Assembly: GCF_900636385.1 (NCBI RefSeq)
Contig: NZ_LR134269.1
Location: 682,001 to 746,000 of the forward strand
Origin: Staphylococcus warneri
Lineage (GTDB): Bacteria > Bacillota > Bacilli > Staphylococcales > Staphylococcaceae
DNA length: 64,000 bases
Reading direction: 5' to 3'
The translations under genes and the position numbers were made by a program. Of this stretch, positions 20,248-29,784 are shown piece by piece; position 1 is the stretch's first letter, and every line of letters begins with the position of its first letter. The notes under the pieces were generated by a model. That model saw only the letters and a program-made list of their open reading frames with translations, did not search any database and was not told the DNA's origin.

Positions 20248-21810
20248 ATGAAAAATAAATCTATTAGCATTGTATTTTGGGTTGCATTATCCATTTGTAC
20301 TCTTTTTGTTATCTATGGTGCAATCTTGCCAAAACAATTAGAAACCGTTACTAAAAATATCACTTCATTTATAGCGGTTCATTTTTCATGGTATTACCTA
20401 TTATTAGTATTACTTATATTAATTGTATGTGTTTATTTACTATTTTCTAGATATGCAACAATTACTTTAGGTAAAGAAGGTGAAGATCCAGAGTTTTCAT
20501 TACCATCGTGGTTTGCGATGTTATTTAGTGCTGGTATGGGGATTGGTTTAGTATTTTGGACAACGGCTGAACCCATTAGTCATGCCTTTAAACTAACACC
20601 AATACATAAAGCAGGTACACAAACTGCAATTAATGATGCCATGCAATTTTCATTTTTCCATTGGGGTATTCATGCATGGGCTGTGTACGGTATTGTTGCA
20701 CTTGTCTTTGCTTATTTTAGCTTTCATAAAGGCTATCCTGGTTTAGTGAGTGCAACATTAGTACCTATTTTTGGAGAAAAAGCAATGAAAGGACCGATTG
20801 GAGGCGCCATTGATGTATTAGCAGTGATAGCTACTGTGACAGGGGTAGCGGCGACATTAGGATTCGGTGCTTTACAAATTAATGAAGGACTTCATTTTCT
20901 ATTCCATTTGCCGAATAATTTTGGTACGCAAGTGATATTAATTGCGATTGCAACAGTGTTATTTACTTGGTCTGCCTGGTCAGGTATTGATAAAGGCATT
21001 AAAACACTAAGTAATATCAATATGGCATTAGCGTTTATTGTATTAGTTGGTTTATTTATTGTGGGTCCAACGCTTTATATTTTAAATACGTTTACGAATG
21101 GTTTAGGGAATTATATAGCTAATTTCTTTAGTATGAGTTTAAGAATTCCATCCAGCCAGCAAAAATTCCAATGGTTACAAAATTGGACAATCTTTTATTG
21201 GGCTTGGTGGGTATCCTGGGCGCCGTTTGTAGGCATCTTTATTGCACGTGTTTCAAGAGGACGTACCATTAAAGAATTTATTTTAGGTGTATTATTCGTT
21301 CCTGCATTAGTTTGTTTTATATTCTTTGCTGTTTTCGGTGCTTCTGCAATGTATTTACAAGACAATAAAATTGCTAACATCGCGAAAGAAGCAACTGAAA
21401 CCGCTACATTTGCAACATTAGAACATTATCCACTTGGATTTATTTTAAGCATTTTAACGTTAATTGTGATAATGATTTTCTTTGTTACCTCTGCAGATTC
21501 AGCAACTTATGTATTAGGAATGCTCAGTTCACAGGGTGATATTAATCCATCTTCAATTGTAAAGGTCAGTTGGGGAATCATTATGGCTTTATTTGCTATC
21601 ATTATGATTTATACAGGTGGAACACAAGCCATACAAAATTTACTGATTATCGCAGCATTACCGTTTTCAATTGTCATTATTTTAATGATATGGTCATTAT
21701 TTAAATCACTGGGTGAAGAAAAACCTAGACCAAGTAACAAGATATTAGTGAAAGATAGAGATTCAGACGTTTTAGAATATAAAAGTTCGAAAGATAAAAA
21801 AAGTTTTTAG
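20248..21810 (+). CDS. opuD2: BCCT-family glycine betaine/osmolyte transporter (OpuD2-like)
   Basis: Sodium-coupled betaine/carnitine/choline-type symporter in the cytoplasmic membrane, used in osmoprotection. It has 520 aa and about twelve membrane segments. BCCT signatures are MGIGLVFWTTAEPISH (about 95-110), the tryptophan-rich WTIFYWAWWVSWAPFVG near 312-328, and FVTSADSATYVLGM. The C-terminal tail is charged and cytoplasmic. AAAAAGGGGAG precedes the ATG; a GGGTAT at 20210-20215 could be a SigB -10 but no good -35 accompanies it. Upstream of the asp23 cluster as in S. aureus. Confidence 0.92.
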   Translation: MKNKSISIVFWVALSICTLFVIYGAILPKQLETVTKNITSFIAVHFSWYYLLLVLLILIVCVYLLFSRYATITLGKEGEDPEFSLPSWFAMLFSAGMGIGLVFWTTAEPISHAFKLTPIHKAGTQTAINDAMQFSFFHWGIHAWAVYGIVALVFAYFSFHKGYPGLVSATLVPIFGEKAMKGPIGGAIDVLAVIATVTGVAATLGFGALQINEGLHFLFHLPNNFGTQVILIAIATVLFTWSAWSGIDKGIKTLSNINMALAFIVLVGLFIVGPTLYILNTFTNGLGNYIANFFSMSLRIPSSQQKFQWLQNWTIFYWAWWVSWAPFVGIFIARVSRGRTIKEFILGVLFVPALVCFIFFAVFGASAMYLQDNKIANIAKEATETATFATLEHYPLGFILSILTLIVIMIFFVTSADSATYVLGMLSSQGDINPSSIVKVSWGIIMALFAIIMIYTGGTQAIQNLLIIAALPFSIVIILMIWSLFKSLGEEKPRPSNKILVKDRDSDVLEYKSSKDKKSF

Positions 21811-21826
21811 ATTTTTTGAAAAAAAT

Positions 21827-21852
21827 GTTTCCGATTACAATTAAATGGGAAT
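21827..21852 (+). promoter_or_regulatory. SigB-type promoter (distal) of amaP-asp23
   Basis: GTTTCC (21827-21832), 14-bp spacer, GGGAAT (21847-21852), close to the SigB consensus GTTTAA-N14-GGGTAT. Confidence 0.65.
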
Positions 21853-21912
21853 AAACCATATAAGTAGTACTTAATTAAATATAAAAACTGATAATTAAAT
21901 TTTAAATTATTG

Positions 21913-21938
21913 GTTTTGATTTATTTATAATAGGGTAC
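21913..21938 (+). promoter_or_regulatory. SigB-type promoter (proximal) of amaP-asp23
   Basis: GTTTTG (21913-21918), 14-bp spacer, GGGTAC (21933-21938). This is a very good SigB match at the expected place for the general-stress asp23 operon. Confidence 0.8.
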
Positions 21939-21992
21939 TCATTTTGTGTGATACTAAAAAATATAATACTAATTGAGGAGGTGTCATACGAG

Positions 21993-22529
21993 GTGAAAAG
22001 ACTTAAAAACTTTATCCTTGGCCTACTTATCGTATTCATCGTTGGTTTCCTATTGTTTATGTATATTAAAGATAGTCGTATTTCTCAATATCAAGATTAC
22101 TTCTTACAATTCAATTGGTTCCAACCACTATTGATTGGTCTAGCAGGATTGCTAATATTAATTGGTTTAATATTAGTACTAAGCATATTTAAACCTACGT
22201 ATAGAAAACCTGGATTGTACAAAGAATTTGACGACGGTCATGTCTATGTATCAAGAAAAGCTGTTGAGAAAACAGTTTATGATACGATTGCTAAATATGA
22301 TCAAGTTAGACAACCTAACGTTGTTACAAAAATGTACAACAAGAAGAAAAAATCATTTATTGATATTAAGGCAGATTACTTTGTTCCAAACAATGTTCAA
22401 GCAACATCATTAACAGAAAGTATTCGTGCTGATATTAAACAAAATGTTGAGCACTTTACTGAAATGCCAGTAAGAAAATTAGAAGTAAACGTCAAAGATC
22501 AGAAAACTTCTGGTCCAAGAGTGTTGTAA
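21993..22529 (+). CDS. amaP: Asp23 membrane-anchoring protein AmaP
   Basis: Membrane protein that tethers Asp23 at the cell periphery. It has 178 aa from the GTG at 21993, which follows GAGGAGGTG; the frame upstream to 21948 is judged non-coding. Two hydrophobic segments (about 3-22 and 41-65) form a hairpin, and the rest is cytoplasmic, an Asp23-like domain with DGHVYVSRKAVEKTVYD. First gene of the SigB-type cluster, 12 bp ahead of the DUF2273 gene. Confidence 0.9.
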   Translation: MKRLKNFILGLLIVFIVGFLLFMYIKDSRISQYQDYFLQFNWFQPLLIGLAGLLILIGLILVLSIFKPTYRKPGLYKEFDDGHVYVSRKAVEKTVYDTIAKYDQVRQPNVVTKMYNKKKKSFIDIKADYFVPNNVQATSLTESIRADIKQNVEHFTEMPVRKLEVNVKDQKTSGPRVL

Positions 22530-22541
22530 GGGAGGGATATC

Positions 22542-22781
22542 ATGGCTAATAATAATAACCAAAATGGACAAGACTCTACGCAACAGCTTATTAACATATT
22601 GAAAACTTTCAAATGGAGAATCATCGGATTTTTAGCATTTTTACTTATAGCTATATTATTCCTAACTTTAGGTTTCTGGAAAACAATTTTAATTATTGTT
22701 TTATGTTTAATAGGAATAGGAATTGGGTATATTAAAGACCGTACACAAGACTTTTTGAATTTTCTAAATAGATGGAGTTAA
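22542..22781 (+). CDS. DUF2273 small membrane protein
   Basis: Protein of 79 aa in the amaP-asp23 cluster. An N-terminal Asn/Gln-rich stretch (about 1-15) precedes two hydrophobic segments (about 28-45 and 48-64), the DUF2273 pattern. AGGGAGGG precedes the ATG. Function unknown; conserved position suggests a membrane partner in Asp23/AmaP assembly. Confidence 0.85.
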   Translation: MANNNNQNGQDSTQQLINILKTFKWRIIGFLAFLLIAILFLTLGFWKTILIIVLCLIGIGIGYIKDRTQDFLNFLNRWS

Positions 22782-22864
22782 TTTAACTTTAATTTCTAAG
22801 ATGTTCATTTAAAGTTTTAAAAAGATTAAAGAATAATAATTTTATTTAAAAAGGAGAATGCAAA

Positions 22865-23386
22865 ATGGCAGTAGATAACAATAAAGCAAAACAAGCGTAT
22901 GATAACCAAACAGGTGTTAACGAAAAAGAAAGACAAGAACAACAAAAACAACAGCAACAACAAGAAAACCAACAACCTCAATTTGAAAACAAATTAACTT
23001 TCTCTGATGAAGTAGTTGAAAAAATTGCTGGTATCGCAGCTCGCGAAGTTAAAGGTATCTTAGATATGAAAGGCGGCTTCACTGATAGCTTTACTAACGC
23101 TTTCTCAAGTGGTAACAATGTAACAACAGGTGTTTCTGTTGAAGTTGGTGAAAAACAAGCTGCTATCGACTTAAAAGTTATTTTAGAATATGGTGAATCT
23201 GCACCAAAAATCTTCCGTAAAGTAACTGACTTAGTTAAAGAACAAGTGAAATATATCACTGGTTTAGAAGTTGTAGAAGTTAACATGCAAGTTGACGATG
23301 TTATGACTAAAAAAGAATGGCAACAAAAACATGAAAAAGATAACAACCAAAACAACAACAATAACGAAAGACAAGGTTTACAATAA
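22865..23386 (+). CDS. asp23: Alkaline shock protein 23
   Basis: Abundant membrane-associated protein of staphylococci, induced by alkaline shock through SigB and linked to cell-envelope homeostasis. It has 173 aa. A Gln/Asn-rich N-terminal tail ([13 protein letters not shown]) precedes the Asp23 domain (about 38-145; [39 protein letters not shown]), and an Asn-rich C-terminal tail ends GLQ. AAAAAGGAG precedes the ATG. The 83-bp gap before it may hold a further promoter, but I see no clear boxes. A strong terminator follows. Confidence 0.97.
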   Translation: MAVDNNKAKQAYDNQTGVNEKERQEQQKQQQQQENQQPQFENKLTFSDEVVEKIAGIAAREVKGILDMKGGFTDSFTNAFSSGNNVTTGVSVEVGEKQAAIDLKVILEYGESAPKIFRKVTDLVKEQVKYITGLEVVEVNMQVDDVMTKKEWQQKHEKDNNQNNNNNERQGLQ

Positions 23387-23420
23387 TCTGTCCATTTAGT
23401 TATTTAGTTTTATAATAAAG

Positions 23421-23462
23421 AATCCGTGAGATACTTAAATATGTATCTCACGGATTTTTTCA
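23421..23462. terminator. asp23 terminator (also convergent sfaD)
   Basis: Perfect 14-bp arms 23421-23434 and 23443-23456 with a TTAAATAT loop and a T-run. It lies between convergent asp23 and sfaD. Confidence 0.9.
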
Positions 23463-23474
23463 TACGTTTTAGTA

Positions 23475-25430
23475 TTAAGAATGTAAGGGATTATTTACTT
23501 TAATATATGTGTATTCGTGTGCTTCATCTTCTAAGCGCATGGTAGTTACGCATTTATAATCAATTGTTTTAGCAAACATTACATTTTGAATTTCAGAGAT
23601 TCTTTCATTAGGAACATCGGTCATTGTATCTAATATTTGGTGAATGATGTTTGCTATATCGTTCCAAATTATATCTTCTAAATTCTTATGATCAGCTGAT
23701 TGTACAATGGTTAAGATTAATTCGCCTAAATGATTTTGAACGGTTGAATAAAAAGCTTTATTGAAAACAGAAACTTTAGATTCTGTTAAAATGCGTGATT
23801 TCTCGTGAAATTGGTCTGTAGCATAACCCATATCATTTAATCTTGCTTGATCGATTCTTAATCCTTCAAAGTCTCTCACATATAAATGATTTAATGAACC
23901 ATCTTCGTTAAAATGTACAATTGCGTTCTGCAAATGTGCTTCAAGTGCAATTCCGTACTTCGTTAATAACGGTACAACTAAGCCTAATAGGGCATGACTA
24001 TAATCTTTCATCCACGTTAGAGCAGCTTCATCGTATGAAGTGAATTTATGGTGACTTTGGTATAACTTAATTAATGACACTATTGGTGGCTCAGGGTGAT
24101 ATGGATATTGAGCGACTAGACTAGATGGAATCATTGAAGTTAAACCATTTTGCTTGAGATGAGTGTTAATATTGGTTCTAAATAAAGTACCTAATTGTTC
24201 ACTACGCTCAGTTTGTATTGGGTCTAGGTCGTTTTCATTATAAAAATGGATACCAGCAACTTCATCAATGACCGATGATGCATATGGTTTGAATGTCGTA
24301 TCATTAACTAATATTTGATTTAAAATGTGGGTCACTAACGGGCCATTATGTGTGGTTTGCTCCGATAATGTTCTAATCTCTCCAGTAATATGCACATTAG
24401 TTGATAACTTAATATGAGGATCTTCATTTGGCGCTTTTGGCATCAATGTTCTAAAAGATAATCCAGCATAATACGGTAATGTACATTGAGTCTTAATGAT
24501 CATATGTTGATCTAGTTCTTTACTATAATCTCGATCGAGCACTTCATCATACTGCCAAGGATGTACTATCATGACATGATAATCATCTATATTGATATCA
24601 TCATATTGTTTTATTTCATCCAAAAGTTGTTGATACATACTAGGGAAAAGTTGGTTGATCGTATCATTATAAGATTTATCTAATGATTGCACTTTACTAA
24701 ATTGATGATGTATCAAAATAATTTTCAAATCAATGGGTTGAGCAAATTCAGGAGAATATTTAAATGTCTCACTTGAATCCATACCTTTTCTTAATTTTGC
24801 ACCTGGATGTAGAGGGTGACCTTCGATAACAGCTTGTTCTGAACGTAAATAGCTATCATTATGATTTTTAATAATATCAAACAAAGGTTGTGACTCACCT
24901 TTCATGCTATAGGCTTGATAACTAATAGCAAATATCATATTTGCTGCGCTATTTGTTAAATCATCTTTAAATTGATCGCTAGCCTCGTTATCTAACTCCG
25001 GTGCTTCAATTAAAACCCATTCTAATATATCATTCGGATGTTCTACTCGATAAAAAGATGAATCATTTATAGATTGATAATAAAAAGGACCTTCAACATC
25101 TACACGATTAAATGCGTGTTGACCACTTATAGGTGCATATAACTTTTTATGTGATGCTTTAAATTCTATTTCTAAAACTTCAGGTCGATGGATGGACAAA
25201 GCTTCGATATCTTTACTTTTTAATATTCTACTATGATCTTTGCCGTGTACCAGATTTTCTCTATGTATTGATGTGACTAATCTTTGTGTCACTTTATCGC
25301 GACCAATATTTATATTTTCAATAAAGTATTGCGACCATTCTGGATGAGATTGACTTAAAAATTGATAAGCATTTTGCTCATCTTTGGTCAGTTTTAAATT
25401 ATGTTCTTTTGTGTTTTTAATTAAATTCAT
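23475..25430 (-). CDS. sfaD: Staphyloferrin A synthetase SfaD (IucA/IucC family)
   Basis: NRPS-independent siderophore synthetase. In S. aureus, SfaD joins the first citrate to D-ornithine. It has 651 aa. Family segments seen: EGHPLHPGAKLRKGM (about 203-217), IVHPWQYDEV (about 299-308), THNGPLVTHIL, and the C-terminal GIALEAHLQNAIVHF with RDFEGLRI, the ATP and citrate site of IucA/IucC enzymes. AGAGGTGA precedes the ATG. Divergent from sfaABC across a near-perfect Fur box at 25491-25509, so both units should be iron-repressed together. Confidence 0.95.
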   Translation of the reverse strand: MNLIKNTKEHNLKLTKDEQNAYQFLSQSHPEWSQYFIENINIGRDKVTQRLVTSIHRENLVHGKDHSRILKSKDIEALSIHRPEVLEIEFKASHKKLYAPISGQHAFNRVDVEGPFYYQSINDSSFYRVEHPNDILEWVLIEAPELDNEASDQFKDDLTNSAANMIFAISYQAYSMKGESQPLFDIIKNHNDSYLRSEQAVIEGHPLHPGAKLRKGMDSSETFKYSPEFAQPIDLKIILIHHQFSKVQSLDKSYNDTINQLFPSMYQQLLDEIKQYDDINIDDYHVMIVHPWQYDEVLDRDYSKELDQHMIIKTQCTLPYYAGLSFRTLMPKAPNEDPHIKLSTNVHITGEIRTLSEQTTHNGPLVTHILNQILVNDTTFKPYASSVIDEVAGIHFYNENDLDPIQTERSEQLGTLFRTNINTHLKQNGLTSMIPSSLVAQYPYHPEPPIVSLIKLYQSHHKFTSYDEAALTWMKDYSHALLGLVVPLLTKYGIALEAHLQNAIVHFNEDGSLNHLYVRDFEGLRIDQARLNDMGYATDQFHEKSRILTESKVSVFNKAFYSTVQNHLGELILTIVQSADHKNLEDIIWNDIANIIHQILDTMTDVPNERISEIQNVMFAKTIDYKCVTTMRLEDEAHEYTYIKVNNPLHS

Positions 25431-25490
25431 AATTCACCTCTAAAAAAATATTTTACAAAAATTAATAAGATTTGTATAATCCATATTAAT

Positions 25491-25509
25491 GATAATGATT
25501 ATTATTATC
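25491..25509. promoter_or_regulatory. Fur box controlling sfaD and sfaABC
   Basis: The 19 bases at 25491-25509 match the Fur consensus GATAATGATTATCATTATC at 18 positions. It lies in the 102-bp divergent gap between sfaD and sfaA and can repress both in iron-replete cells. Confidence 0.92.
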
Positions 25510-25532
25510 AATTAAAAAGACAGGTGAAATTT

Positions 25533-26708
25533 ATGGCTAAATTTTTCTTTTCCAGTTCATTTCTACTGTTTTTAGGGAATTGGATTGGGCAAATCGGGTT
25601 AAACTGGTTTGTACTTACTACATATCATAACGCAGTTTATTTAGGTTTAGTTAATTTTTGCCGGCTCGTACCCATTTTGTTACTAAGTGTATGGGCAGGT
25701 TCTATAGCTGATAAATATGATAAAGGAAATTTACTGCGTATTACAATCTCTTCATCATTTTTAGTTACAGCAATACTGTGTGTGATGACGTACTCATTTA
25801 ATCAAATTCCTGTATATATTGTATTAATCTATGCGACATTACGAGGAATGCTAAGTGCTGTTGAAACACCAGTAAGACAAGCAGTCTTACCAGATTTATC
25901 TGATAAAATCACAACAACACAAGCAGTATCATTTCACTCATTTATTATTAATATATGTCGTTCTATTGGTCCAGCCATTGCAGGTGTTATTTTAGCAGTT
26001 TATCATGCACCAACGACATTTTTAGCTCAGGCTATTTGTTATCTCATAGCGGTAGCTTTATGTTTACCAATACATATTCAAGCAACTGATTTGGGGGAAC
26101 ACCAAAAAGAGATGTCATTAAAAGTAGTGTTGGATTATTTCAAACGCAATTTAGAAGGTAGTAAGATTTTCTTTACTTCACTTCTAATTATGGCAACCGG
26201 TTTTTCATATACAACAATATTACCGGTCTTAACTAATCATGTTTTTCCCGGACAATCTGAAATATTTGGTATTGCAATGACTTGTTGTGCTATTGGTGGC
26301 ATTATCGCTACTGTGATATTACCTAAAATTCTAGATCATATCGATGCTGTTAAAATGTATTATCTTAGTTCATTACTTTTTGGTATCGCCTTATTAGGTA
26401 TCATTGTTCATAATTTAGTAATGATGTTTATCTGTATTACTTTAATTGGATTATTTAGCCAATGGGCGAGAACAACAAATCGCGTTTATTTCCAAAATAG
26501 TGTTAAAGATTATGAAAGGGGTAAGGTATTAAGTATTGTAATGATGGACCGAGGCATGATACCGTTAGGAAGTTTAATTATGAGTTTCTTTGCTGACAAA
26601 TTTGGCGTATTAAATACATTTTTAATTATGGGAATAAGTACAGTAGCCATTTCGATCATATTTTACTTAATGCAACGAGTTCATAAAATTGGAGGAATTT
26701 CACAATGA
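25533..26708 (+). CDS. sfaA: Staphyloferrin A exporter SfaA (MFS)
   Basis: Major-facilitator efflux protein that secretes staphyloferrin A. It has 391 aa from the ATG at 25533, which has AGGTGA 5-6 bp upstream; the in-frame GTG at 25524 is part of that site. About twelve hydrophobic segments are visible, with the MFS loop GSIADKYDKGNLLRI between segments 2 and 3. The stop overlaps the sfaB start by 4 bp (ATGA). Controlled by the adjacent Fur box. Confidence 0.92.
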   Translation: MAKFFFSSSFLLFLGNWIGQIGLNWFVLTTYHNAVYLGLVNFCRLVPILLLSVWAGSIADKYDKGNLLRITISSSFLVTAILCVMTYSFNQIPVYIVLIYATLRGMLSAVETPVRQAVLPDLSDKITTTQAVSFHSFIINICRSIGPAIAGVILAVYHAPTTFLAQAICYLIAVALCLPIHIQATDLGEHQKEMSLKVVLDYFKRNLEGSKIFFTSLLIMATGFSYTTILPVLTNHVFPGQSEIFGIAMTCCAIGGIIATVILPKILDHIDAVKMYYLSSLLFGIALLGIIVHNLVMMFICITLIGLFSQWARTTNRVYFQNSVKDYERGKVLSIVMMDRGMIPLGSLIMSFFADKFGVLNTFLIMGISTVAISIIFYLMQRVHKIGGISQ

Positions 26709-28462
26709 CACGCAATGAGTGGTTACTTGCAGATAAAAATATTCAACATAGAATGTTAAATGCAATTGTAAAAGAACGAATATGTCCTGAGGACGCAAAA
26801 ATAAATCAATCAACAGATAAAATAGAAATACAATATCATGGACGAGTTCTAACTGCCTATGTTTTAAGAAAAAGTATGTTAGAAAGATATGTATTTGATG
26901 GACCATTCACATATCAATGTGGTGATGAACGCATTCAAATTACAAGTTTAGAAAGTTTACTTAACATATTGAATGATGCTTTTGATATTGAAATATCTGA
27001 GCGTTTATATCATGAGCTTATCCATAGTAGGGATAGCTTTGTAGAATCATATAAACAATTTAATAATAGAACATCATTAATTCATCAAAGTATGACATTT
27101 TCAATGCTACCAGACACGATTAATTTTTTTACATGGTTGCAACATATCAAAGATAATGGTACTACAAACGATTTAAGTTACTCTGAAAGTTTAGTTTTAG
27201 AAGGTCATCCTACACATCCTTTAACTAAGACCAAGTTGCCATTAACATCAGAGGAAATACGTCGCTATGCACCAGAATTTGAAAAAATTATTCCATTACA
27301 TATTATGTTAGTTTCATCTTCACATATAAGGACAACATCAATGGAAAATGATGAACAGTATATCGTTAATCAAGTTATTCCAGAACTTAAGGATAAATTA
27401 CAATCATTTCTAAAACCGCTCGATTTAGAAATGAATAATTATCGGGCGATCTTTGTACATCCATGGCAATATGATCATGTGATTGGTGAACGTTTTAAAA
27501 CATGGATTAGTGAGAAAATATTAATTCCAACACCGTTTACAGTCGAATCTAAAGCCACATTGTCTTTTAGAACAATGGAGTTATTGCATCATCCATTTCA
27601 TATAAAATTACCTGTAAATGTACAAGCGACAAGTGCTGTACGAACAGTATCTACTGTGACAACGGTTGATGGTCCTAAATTAAGTTATGCACTGCAAGAT
27701 ATGTTGAATATTTATCCTGAATTAAAAGTGTCTGCTGAGCCATTTGGCGAGTATGTCGATGTGGACGCGGATTTAGCACGTCAATTAGCGTGTATTGTTA
27801 GAGAAAAGCCAGTGTTAGCTCAAGAAGGATCAACTATAGTTAGCGCAAGTCTAGTGAATCGCAATCCGGTTGATGATGACGTCATAGTTGATAGTTATAT
27901 TAAATGGATAAATAACGAGCTCACTACAGAATCGATAGAACAATTTATTCGACAATATACAAGCACATTAGTAAGACCATTAATAGCGTATATTCAAGAT
28001 TACGGTATTGCTTTAGAAGCACATATGCAAAATACCATCGTAAATCTTGGTCCTAATTATCAAATGAACTTTTTAGTCCGAGATTTAGGTGGTTCCCGTA
28101 TTGATTTACAAACATTAAAACATAAGCTACCAGATGTTAAAATTACGAATGAAAGTTTAATTGCAGATTCAATTGAAGCAGTAATAGGTAAGTTTCAACA
28201 TGCCGTTGTCCAAAATCAATTGGCAGAGTTAATTCATCATTTTAATCAATATGACATGGTGAATGAAGAGAGATTATTTAAAATAGTACAACAAGAAATT
28301 GAAGCGGCGATTGATGCCAATAAAAATCATGCTCAAGCTTTACATCGTGTCTTATTTGGACCAACAATTTCAGTTAAAGCATTATTAAGTATGCGAATGG
28401 AAAATAAAGTGAAGAAATATTTAAATACAGAATTGGAAAATCCAATAAAAAAAGAGGTGTAA
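26705..28462 (+). CDS. sfaB: Staphyloferrin A synthetase SfaB (IucA/IucC family)
   Basis: Second siderophore synthetase; in S. aureus, SfaB adds the second citrate to the citryl-D-ornithine made by SfaD. It has 585 aa. Family segments are EGHPTHPLTKTKLPL (about 168-182), FVHPWQYDHVIG, VRTVSTVTTVDGP and the C-terminal YGIALEAHMQNTIVNL with RDLGGSRI. AATTGGAGGA lies upstream and the start overlaps sfaA. sfaC follows 4 bp later. Paralogue of SfaD in the same locus. Confidence 0.95.
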   Translation: MTRNEWLLADKNIQHRMLNAIVKERICPEDAKINQSTDKIEIQYHGRVLTAYVLRKSMLERYVFDGPFTYQCGDERIQITSLESLLNILNDAFDIEISERLYHELIHSRDSFVESYKQFNNRTSLIHQSMTFSMLPDTINFFTWLQHIKDNGTTNDLSYSESLVLEGHPTHPLTKTKLPLTSEEIRRYAPEFEKIIPLHIMLVSSSHIRTTSMENDEQYIVNQVIPELKDKLQSFLKPLDLEMNNYRAIFVHPWQYDHVIGERFKTWISEKILIPTPFTVESKATLSFRTMELLHHPFHIKLPVNVQATSAVRTVSTVTTVDGPKLSYALQDMLNIYPELKVSAEPFGEYVDVDADLARQLACIVREKPVLAQEGSTIVSASLVNRNPVDDDVIVDSYIKWINNELTTESIEQFIRQYTSTLVRPLIAYIQDYGIALEAHMQNTIVNLGPNYQMNFLVRDLGGSRIDLQTLKHKLPDVKITNESLIADSIEAVIGKFQHAVVQNQLAELIHHFNQYDMVNEERLFKIVQQEIEAAIDANKNHAQALHRVLFGPTISVKALLSMRMENKVKKYLNTELENPIKKEV

Positions 28463-28466
28463 GTAC

Positions 28467-29546
28467 ATGGCAAATATAAAAATAAATTTATCCAAAATAC
28501 AATACAATGCCAAAGTACTTCAAACCATTTTAGATGCTAAACACATACAATTTACACCTGTCATTAAATCTATCGCAGGGGACCTACAAATTGTTCAAAA
28601 ATTAATTGAATTAGGTATCACACATTTTGCAGATTCTCGATTAGAGAATATAAGACAATTAACTAATTTTGATTGTTCATTCACGATATTACGATCAACA
28701 CAATTATCACAGTTAGATAATATGATTAAAGATACACAAATCAGTATTCAAACCGAATTAAATACTATTATTGAGCTGAATCGTATAGCGCAACATTTAA
28801 ATATAAAACATCAAGTGATATTAATGGTTGATTGGAAAGACGGTAGAGAGGGTGTTCTAACTTACGATGTTGTTAAATATATCGAAACCATATTGAATTT
28901 ATCCCATATTCAACTTGTTGGTGTGTCATTTAATTTTATGTGTTTTAAATCAAGTTCACCAATCGAAGATGATGTCTTTATGATTAACAAATTTGTTAGT
29001 GCCATTGAGAGAGAAATAGGTTATCGCATGAAAATTGTATCGGGTGGAAACTCAAGTATGCTACCGCTAACGATGTATAATGACTTAGGCAAAATAAATG
29101 AATTACGAATTGGTGAAACATTATTTAGAGGCGTCGATACAACTACAGACAAGCCCGTTTCACATTTGTATCAAGATGCGATAGTATTGGAAGCAGAAAT
29201 ATTAGAAATTAAACCACGTATGAATAGTCATACGAAACAGTCATATTTGCAAGCGATAGTTGATATAGGATACATTGATACGGATACAACTCATATAAGC
29301 CCGATAGCCAATGATATCCAAATTATTGGTGCATCAAGTGATCATTTAATGATCGATTTAAATAATCAAGATCATTATCAAATTGGTAATAAAATACAAT
29401 TTCAATTGAGTTATGAAGCATTATCTCGCTCGATGTATAATAAAAACCTAGAAAAAGTATATGTAACTGATACGAAAGTTGAAACGATGATTCATTCATT
29501 TAATGAGCCATTTTGTTCAACGTATCATATAAATTCAAATATCTAA
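28467..29546 (+). CDS. sfaC: PLP-dependent racemase SfaC (alanine racemase fold)
   Basis: Fold-type III PLP enzyme thought to supply D-ornithine for staphyloferrin A. It has 359 aa. The PLP lysine is in FTPVIKSIAG (Lys about 34), and the phosphate-binding glycine segment VSGGNSSMLPL and RIGETLFRG are typical of YhfX/alanine-racemase-like proteins. It starts 4 bp after sfaB, preceded by AAAGAGGTG. Last gene of sfaABC; a nested hairpin terminator follows. An ornithine racemase role is from S. aureus work, not visible in the sequence. Confidence 0.9.
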   Translation: MANIKINLSKIQYNAKVLQTILDAKHIQFTPVIKSIAGDLQIVQKLIELGITHFADSRLENIRQLTNFDCSFTILRSTQLSQLDNMIKDTQISIQTELNTIIELNRIAQHLNIKHQVILMVDWKDGREGVLTYDVVKYIETILNLSHIQLVGVSFNFMCFKSSSPIEDDVFMINKFVSAIEREIGYRMKIVSGGNSSMLPLTMYNDLGKINELRIGETLFRGVDTTTDKPVSHLYQDAIVLEAEILEIKPRMNSHTKQSYLQAIVDIGYIDTDTTHISPIANDIQIIGASSDHLMIDLNNQDHYQIGNKIQFQLSYEALSRSMYNKNLEKVYVTDTKVETMIHSFNEPFCSTYHINSNI

Positions 29547-29551
29547 TCAAC

Positions 29552-29610
29552 GGAGCACCGACATCAGTGATCTCAATTAATTTTGAGAGTAATGTAAGGT
29601 GCTCCTTTTT
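29552..29610 (+). terminator. sfaABC terminator (nested stems)
   Basis: Outer arms GGAGCACC (29552-29559) and GGTGCTCC (29598-29605) enclose an inner stem TCTCAA/TTGAGA (29571-29588). A T-run follows. Confidence 0.8.
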
Positions 29611-29718
29611 AATATCTTGGAAATTTAAAATTCAAATATATGCTAAAACCATTCCGCATTATATATGATAAAAGTATTCGAAGGGTTCATATTAATTATA
29701 AAATTTATAAAAATCATA

Positions 29719-29747
29719 TTGACAATGAGAATCGTTATCAATAAACT
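29719..29747 (+). promoter_or_regulatory. htsABC promoter overlapping a Fur box
   Basis: TTGACA (29719-29724), 17-bp spacer, TAAACT (29742-29747). The 19 bases at 29721-29739 match the Fur consensus at 15 positions, covering the -35 and spacer, so Fur binding would block polymerase. Confidence 0.78.
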
Positions 29748-29784
29748 ATATATGTAAGCATATACATAGTTAAGGAGTGGAAAA

